This document shows, in pieces, positions 57,462 through 64,000 of a stretch of 64,000 nucleotides of DNA. A program made the translations under genes and the position numbers. The DNA comes from Entomortierella parvispora. Lineage: Eukaryota; Mortierellomycota; Mortierellomycetes; Mortierellales; Mortierellaceae. The stretch spans positions 3,100,001 through 3,164,000 of the forward strand of contig OY752143.1 of the NCBI GenBank assembly GCA_963573315.1. Reading direction: 5' to 3'. Numbering within the stretch: position 1 is the stretch's first letter; every line of letters begins with the position of its first letter. The notes beneath the pieces were generated by a model, which saw nothing but the letters and a program-made list of their open reading frames with translations, did no database searches and was not told where the DNA came from.

Positions 57462-58529
57462 GGTATATAGGAGGAGAAAGTCTTGTAGAAGAGAGGTGGT
57501 TGAACTTGGGAGGGAAGAGGGGAAGGGTCAAGCAGGAGATGTAGTGAGGAAAGAGAGGGAAAGCTGAAGGTGGGAAAAACAGATTGTGGAAAGGGAAAAG
57601 AACAGATGAGGAATGGAATGGGGAGCGGCTTTTATATGTGCGGCAGCCTGCTGTCTGTGCTTCTTCGCTCTGTTTCTCTCCCTTTGTGTGATTGAATTGA
57701 AGGGTTTCGCCTGCCTTCTTTCTGCACGCAGGCAGCACGGGGGGAACATCCATCCTTCATTCAGTCGTTTCTATTCAATCGCAGCTGGCCGGGGCAGAAG
57801 GAAACCTTGTTCCTGCCTGTGCCTGTGTCTGCAATGGCTCGCCCTTCGTTCCCTTTTCTAGCGTTCTGTCCTATCTCTCTCTCTCTTGTGTTGATTTCTT
57901 TTCCTTGTCTCTTTGTTGTTTTGCTCGCACGCCCGCCTCCTTGCCGGTCCTTGTCCTTGTTCTTCATTTCTACCAACCAGTGAACGAACGAACGAATGGA
58001 CGAACCATGGGAGGGCTCAGACTTCCGTCCCTTTTCATTCCATGGAGAAGTGAAAAGCTGGCAGGATCACTCCTCCAGCAGAGCGTGCTTCCATGACCAT
58101 CGCGATCCATCACAAACAGAACAGAATGCTGGCAAGTTGTGTTTGATGACTTGATGTCCACGGATACATTACGTCCACTCCGGCACACACCTCCAGCCAG
58201 GGACCCAGCACAAACAATAAGCGCTTCTCAACTTTCTTATTTGGTCTTCCGCTCTCTCGGCTTTCAATTGAACAAACTCTTTACAATTGCGATATGGACT
58301 GCTGCAACCAGCCAGCAGCAGCAGTTGGTCAGCCTTGCTCTCTTTCTGTCCATTCCTCCGCCCCGCCTGTCCACAGTCCCAACCTAAAAATAAAAAGCTT
58401 TCCAAGTATTTTTACAACCACTTCCACTTTATGGCGACGCCCTCGTCCAATCAGCACCCTGCCACGGATACAACTTTCATTCTGCTGCTGCCGCTTCTCT
58501 CTCTGTGTTTCTGCTGCTGTTGTTGGTTG

Positions 58530-58569
<40 letters not shown>

Positions 58570-59900
58570 ATGAGGACATGATGGAGAGGGAGACGGGAAG
58601 TAGACTTACGACATCATCTTCCTCTGCTGGCGCTGTCGAGACACTCTTCATTTGTCTGGGAGATGAGAGCCGTCTTCCTCTCATTCATGTATCCCAGCCC
58701 ACACTTCTTATCCTCGGTCATATCCCCCCAGTTTATTTTTGTTTCTGTGGAGCGCCTCTGGAGTGTGCCCTTGGGCAACCGGGCCTCTGGGCCACTGGCG
58801 AACAGTGCCTCACCTCAACCGCTCGAGAGATGGTCAGGGAAAATTGTATCCGTGGAAACAATTGAAACCACGAGAAAAAAAAAATGACCGTCATTCCCCT
58901 CAATGGCGCACACGACAAAAGACAAACGGTTGCTCGGTTGCTTTGTCCAACTGTTGGTTGCCCTGCCACTCTCTATCTTCATATTTCCCTGTCAGCAATG
59001 TTCATTCTGTCCTCTCGACCAAGATTGCCTTTCGGCCCCTGGTGATAAATGGATACACACGCGAACAGAAAACGCAATCGCTCTGTCGCCGGCCCAAAGT
59101 CCCACTGGAATCAAAAATAAATTATTTCCACTTGTCTTTCTGCGCTCTCCCATCCCTTATCCTGCTGGGCTGCTTATCTTTGACGACCTTATCGTTCACT
59201 TCTTCATCTCTTCACGGTCTCTATTTGGGGTCATACCGGACTTTTTGCTGCCCTATTTTCGGGTTTTTATTTTGCTCTCACACGCCTTTCATTCATCTCT
59301 TGCACCTCCTTGTCCCTTCATGGCTTTGCTCCTTTCTCTCCCTGCTGGCTGTTGCTACAGTTCCTTTGTCCGGCGGCGCGTCCGCTCTCATGAAAAGAGG
59401 ACACTAAAGATACGCGATACCTACGCGGCGCGGATCCTTTCGGCAATGTCTTGATTCGTGTGTTTTTGTTATTCTGTTGTTGTACCTGGCGTTCAATGGC
59501 TGCTCTAGCTGCTTTCACAGCTCTTCATCGCCATGAGAGTTGTTATCGTGGTTGTAGTTTATTTTTACATCATTGAGCAAACGGGAAGGAAAAACTCAAG
59601 GAAGTGATGAGGTCCCCTCCCCCCCCCCCCCTGCCTGCTCATCCGCCCTCCCCTGCCCTGCCCCTCAGAGACACTCAAGACACAACTGCATCATTGAAAA
59701 TTCGTGGTTCCAGCCCCAAGTTCCGAGACCCGGGCCATGCAGAGCCCCCCCTTTTCATGACGCCCCTTGCTGCTTTCTACGGATTCTTTTTTAGGGAAGC
59801 TCGCGCGGGATATTCCACTACTCGAGATCGCGGACTCCTCGGAAGACGCGTCAAAGAAAGAAGAGTAGTCTACTATAACATAGAAGAGAGATCCGAGCGA
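57462..59900. other. Long intergenic region between divergent GFA1 and the mannosidase gene
   Basis: The region is 2.4 kb with no supported gene. It holds a (CTG)n repeat near 58534-58565, a C-run at 59619-59630 and many CTCTCT stretches. A long promoter is plausible for GFA1 but no element is identified. Confidence 0.45.
58534..58565 (+). repeat. (CTG)n trinucleotide repeat
   Basis: About ten CTG/GCT units in non-coding DNA. Open frames across it in several phases encode only homopolymers. Confidence 0.85.
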
Positions 59901-59915
59901 GGAGTGGGCAGTGTG

Positions 59916-59921
59916 CACGTG
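59916..59921. promoter_or_regulatory. CACGTG box upstream of the mannosidase gene
   Basis: GCACGTGAT lies 295 bp upstream of the ATG at 60216; same core as the sites upstream of PRE2, UBC7 and ZNG1. Confidence 0.35.
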
Positions 59922-60215
59922 ATGGTCTGCACAATGTGTCGTCACGGAATTTTTTCTGTCGCAGTCGCACAACTCACGCGTTGGCGCTGACCGAGGAACA
60001 GGAGACAGAGGGTGGTGGGAGACGGGGAATGAGAGTGAGGACAAAAATTGCGCCTCGCTGCCCTGTGCGTGTGCTAAGGGGTGGTGTGTCCTCTTCTTCT
60101 TCTTCTCCATCTCTTCCATCCATCTTTCCGTCCTTCCAGCTTGTCTCGTTCGTCCAATCCCCCTCCCCACTCCTCAACCTTTGCATCTCGCATTCCTTGG
60201 ACAACCCCATCTGCA

Positions 60216-62859
60216 ATGGCGGACGAAAAAACCTCGAGCTTCGTTGTCGATATCGAACCGGGGCGCCCTGAAACAGAGCTTACCCGGTCAGCACTGCCTG
60301 CCTCCCCTCCTTCGCCTTCGTTACCAAGCTATACCCGACCCCCTACCTCGACCAAGAATAGAACCTCCCGTGAGAACTCCTGTGGACCGTTTTCAGGGCT
60401 GGTCCAACTCTTGAATGAAAACCCAACAGCGGTCAGAAGCGGTCGATACTCGATCAAGCTTCGTCAAATTCTGGCCCTGTCCCTGATGCTCTTGGTCCTG
60501 GGTGGACTCTGGTTCTCCAAGAGTGAATCCTACTCAAGGCCTCCTGTCGTTCACACTCCCAGCGACGACAACATCCAGCAGGGGTCGACGCATCAGAAAC
60601 TCCCCGCGGACGAGGATGTTTGGATTCAGCCCGTCGTGGATGAGCCACCCCCTAAAGACAGGAAGGTTGCAGATGTCTTTCGATCCCAACTTTCAGGGAA
60701 AGCCCTAGAACGGTATGACAGAGTCCGTGGCAAGGACACATTCTCAAGCCTCCGCAAAATCCAATTTACCTTCCCGGAGAGGGAGACAGACACTGATCGA
60801 TTTGTGCGTGAGCAAAGGCTGGAGAAAGTTCGGGAGGGCTTTGGGCATGCTTGGAAGGGATACAAGGCTCAAGCTTGGGGACATGATGAGGTGTACCCTT
60901 CCAATGGGGGAGCCAAAGATTCTTTCGGTGGTTGGGGCGCGACCATCGTTGATAGTCTGGACACTTTGGTAATCATGGGCTTTAACGATGAATTCGACGA
61001 GGCCCTGGAGTGGGTCAAGACGAAATTCGACATGACCAAGAACCCCACGGCCCAATTGTCATTCTTTGAGACTACGATTCGATACCTAGGTGGATTCCTG
61101 AGCGCTTATGACTTGACAGGTGAAGAGGTTTTGCTACAGAAGGCCAAGGAACTTGGTGATTACCTGTTGAACGCGTTCGTGGGTGGTAATGAGTTCCCAT
61201 CCCCCTCCTTTGCGGTTCAAAAGTCGTCCAACTCCCCATCGTCGCAGCACTGCCTGGCAGAAATCGGAACAATCCAAGTCGAGTTCACGAGACTGTCTGC
61301 CCTGACGGGTGACCCCGTATATGACCAAAAGGTAATTTTGCAGGAGGACGAGCAGTGAGACGCACAAGACCCGTTTTCTTGGTCACAACTCCAAGATCAT
61401 TGCTAATGTTCGATAATCGCACCCTTGAAAAATACCTAGGCTCAAAACATCATTGATGTTCTCTCGACCGCCACATCAGACCTTCCAGGGCTACTTCCTA
61501 ACTATGTGACATCAGGAAGAAGCAGGTCATACCAAAACTTCAGGGCGTCGGTCGGTGGAATGGCGGATAGTTACTACGAGGTACGAAACGGTTTAATGGC
61601 ATATTAGGAGGGCTTATTGAAGCTGCAGGTCATGACTACGAGCTGACAAACACCTCTTTTGCTGAAATTTTTTTGTAATAGTATCTTTTGAAAGAATGGA
61701 TCTTGCTCGATGGCAAAGTGCCAAAGTACAGGGACATGTGTAAGTGGCTGCACGGCACAGTTATCACTATTGCAGATAGGGTGAAAGTACTAACATGAAA
61801 AGACTTTCGATGACAGTTGAGGTGGCAATGAACTCCTTGAAGTCCTATATGGTCAGCCGACCGGACAATGGCTCATCTGCCTATGCCATCGTTGGACAAG
61901 TCTATTCTTCAGCAAAGAACATTGACCCTGTGATGGATCACCTTGTAAGTTGTGCTGTGGGCGATTGGACGGGATGCATGGACAGGGGGGATGAACAATG
62001 TTTATAATAGTGATTATTCATTTTGTTTCGGTTTGCATTTAGGCTTGCTTCATTGCCGGATCTCTCGCTATGGGTTCCAAGTACTTTGATCGACCCGAGG
62101 ACCTTACACTGGCGAAACAGGTTGCGGAAGCATGTTATCTCGGCTACCATCACTCCACGACTGGATTGGGACCCGAGACGATGCAATTCACAGGCAAGGG
62201 CACTAGGGGCGAAATGTTTGTTACTGAGCCGGAAACATTCTACAAGCGAGGCTTTGGCAGCAACGTGTATATTCTCCGACCAGGTAAGCTATGGCCTATA
62301 TGACAGTGCGAAGGTGGTCTATTCGTTTATACTTAATTTCACATGGCAATGATAGAAACGGTGGAGAGTCTTTGGATTCTTTATCGCATCACAGGAGACA
62401 AGACCTACCAGGACAAAGCATGGGAGATATTTCAGGTAACAATCTTTGCAAGGGTATCTTTGAGTGAAAAGGATAGCCCTTTCTTTCATTTTTGAACGCA
62501 CTCACTAATCTTGTTTCATAACGTATCTATGAATACCAATAGGCGCTTGAAAAGAGCAGCCGTACCTCAATTGCCTATTCTGGACTCATGAACGTCAATC
62601 AACCAAACTCATATGACAACAAGATGGAGAGGTACTTATTCAAAGAGAGCACTCTAGCCCGTCGAGTCTTTCTTGGATAATGACGCTAACAGACATTATA
62701 CATTGTGCTATTTGCCTACATAGTTTCTTCATGGCAGAGACCATGAAGTATCTCTATTTGATGTTCTCGGAACCCAACGTCATCTCTCTTGACGACTTTG
62801 TTCTGAATACAGAGGCTCATCCTGTCCGCAGAGTCCAAACATTCCCCGATCATATGTAA
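60216..62859 (+). CDS. Class I alpha-1,2-mannosidase (GH47)
   Basis: GH47 enzymes trim alpha-1,2-mannose from N-glycans in the ER or Golgi. Exons are 60216-61331, 61440-61580, 61682-61739, 61817-61944, 62043-62283, 62356-62435, 62543-62631 and 62724-62859, totalling 1989 nt (662 aa, phases close). It is a type II membrane protein: a Pro/Ser-rich cytosolic tail of about 82 residues, a transmembrane helix ([18 protein letters not shown], about 83-100), a stem, then the catalytic barrel with [68 protein letters not shown] and [15 protein letters not shown]. The calcium-binding Thr is in FVLNTEAHP. The long cytosolic tail suggests a Golgi rather than ER form (inference). Confidence 0.94.
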
Positions 62860-62911
62860 AACACTCATTCTTCAGCGTCTCTTTAAATAAATGGGTATTC
62901 CTTCCTTGCGC

Positions 62912-64000
62912 TCAGACCAGATGTTTCCCAGTTGGATAAAGAGCATAGACACTTTGTGTCCCGTCGTTATTCTCAATAATCTCCAGCGCACCCAAATGCC
63001 CGCCGTAATACTTGCTGATGCCCACATCAATATCGAGATAGCTACCGCCACAAAGTGACAAGACCTTGCCTGTCTTGTATTGCGGCGTGTGTGCAGAGAC
63101 GAGGCGATTGACCTACATGTGGAGCAGTGTCAATGGATTGGATTCTTTTTCAATTCCAGTCGGAAAGGGTAGTTCAAACTATGGGCATCCATCCATCTTA
63201 CCCCAAGGATCTTTTTGATGCTTTCAACAGTCTTGCACGTTTCTTCTATTCCACCCTCTTGAGTCGCAAGGGCGCGGTTCCATACCGGTCCTAAATTTGG
63301 GGGGGATCAAGTAGACAAGTCCAGCCCGCAGATACGTAGATAGGATCGTCAGCCTCTTCAGGTCCCACGCGTTTTTTTTCTTTGCATATAGTGCGGACGA
63401 GCTGAATACCTTTTGTCGTGAAGATTGGAGCCCTGTATTCACCATTCAAAATAGCTTGGGTGGCCATGAAGTTCATGTCGTCTACACCGATTTGAGCCCA
63501 CTCTGGGTGCATGTCGGCATGACTAAAGACTGTGTGGCCATGTTGGATATGAGTGATGTTGAAGTTGTTGAAGACGAATTTGCCCAACCATCCAGAATGG
63601 ATATCCCAGGCCTCTTTCCGCTTCTGTCGGCCACCAAAGGAGGCATAGTCGGCCTCTGTGACATAGCGCAGGTCGCCTCCAATGTTCATGACTTCATGGC
63701 TAGGATTGGATGGGGGGCACGTCGTTAATAATCGTGAAAGAAAGCAGTTTCTTATTCTTTCGTTCCCACCTCTGCGCCTGAAAGAAAAAAAAAGGTTCTT
63801 ACTTTCCCAACAAGTTGATCACCTACGAATGATAACGACAACAATTTTGTTCGTGTTAGTCCGTTGGCCCTTACTCCCCCTAATTGTCAAACATTGTTGC
63901 GTTCTTGCGACCATTCAATCCCGTTACCTCTCCTCCAACAGACCTGGCCTGCGCCCCAAGTTTCTCAAACAAGCGAAAGACGGCGATCGTGTCCGGCCCC
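62912..64000 (-). CDS. Shewanella-like PPP protein phosphatase, 5' partial
   Basis: This is a calcineurin-like metallophosphoesterase of the PPP family. Exons in transcript order are 63928 to beyond 64000, 63803-63822 (20 nt), 63410-63699, 63202-63290 and 62912-63112. The visible protein reads GPDTIAVFRLFEKLGAQARS, then VINLLGNHEVMNIGGDLRYV with the metal-binding GNHE, a region with THIQHGHTVFSHADMHPEWA, then GPVWNRALATQEGG, VNRLVSAHTPQY, and LSLCGGSYLDIDVGISKYYG near the end. GNHEVMN-GDLRYV and GPVW are hallmarks of Shewanella-like (SLP) phosphatases. The N-terminus with the first metal motif lies beyond the window. The GHT motif of most PPPs reads AHT here. Only 52 bp separate its stop from that of the mannosidase gene. 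Confidence 0.82.

Noticed and set aside
59604-59990. Open frames upstream of the mannosidase gene
   Set aside because: Proline and cysteine runs from homopolymer C and CT tracts; not protein-like.

Overview
This is nuclear DNA from a filamentous fungus. Most genes are split by short GT-AG introns (about 60-150 bp), ribosomal-protein and protease genes have strong codon bias, and chitin-linked (GFA1, LysM) and Msn2-like genes are present. The gene mix, including a NELF-C/D homologue that budding yeast lacks, suggests an early-diverging lineage, most likely Mortierellomycotina. That placement is inference; no rRNA or ITS is in the window.

Layout. 0.3-2.6 kb: 5'-partial MEF2/RlmA-type MADS factor. 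2.9-8.1 kb: compact housekeeping block with an FKBP25-type isomerase, a divergent METTL2/TRM140-type tRNA methyltransferase, mitochondrial ribosome recycling factor and proteasome beta-5. 8.5-14.1 kb: a disordered hypothetical protein and MCM6. 14-24.4 kb: loose spacing with a secreted aspartic protease, a 5'-truncated LINE-like insertion with target-site duplication and poly(A), a large disordered protein with an RVxF motif, and a ZNG1-type zinc GTPase. 24.7-27.5 kb: a 12-exon NELF-C/D homologue, divergent from ZNG1. 28.2-29.8 kb: Msn2/4-like zinc-finger factor. 29.8-37.9 kb: gene-poor, with a diverged duplicated segment and a degenerate fragment. 37.9-40.8 kb: a tandem array of a small secreted cysteine protein family (two intact copies, one pseudogene). 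41.4-42.9 kb: SRPBCC protein with an acidic tail. 43.2-44.9 kb: UBC7/UBE2G1-type E2. 46.0-48.8 kb: two LysM proteins with GPI-like tails and different intron numbers. 49.1-51.4 kb: MINPP1-type histidine phosphatase with a 13-nt micro-exon. 52.6-53.8 kb: RPS2. 54.7-57.5 kb: GFA1 with a GC-AG intron. 60.2-62.9 kb: GH47 alpha-1,2-mannosidase. 62.9-64.0 kb: partial Shewanella-like PPP phosphatase.

The genes do not form one pathway. Loose themes are protein turnover (PRE2, UBC7), cell wall and secretion (GFA1, GH47, LysM proteins, protease, small secreted proteins) and gene regulation (MEF2, NELF-C/D, Msn2-like). CACGTG motifs recur upstream of PRE2, ZNG1/NELF-C/D, UBC7 and the mannosidase.

Exon models were built by hand from splice signals, phase arithmetic and remembered family sequences. 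No alignments or searches were run. I see no tRNA, rRNA, CRISPR array or replication origin. The strongest candidates for novelty are the fungal NELF-C/D, the small secreted protein array, the LINE-like insertion and the micro-exon that carries a catalytic motif.
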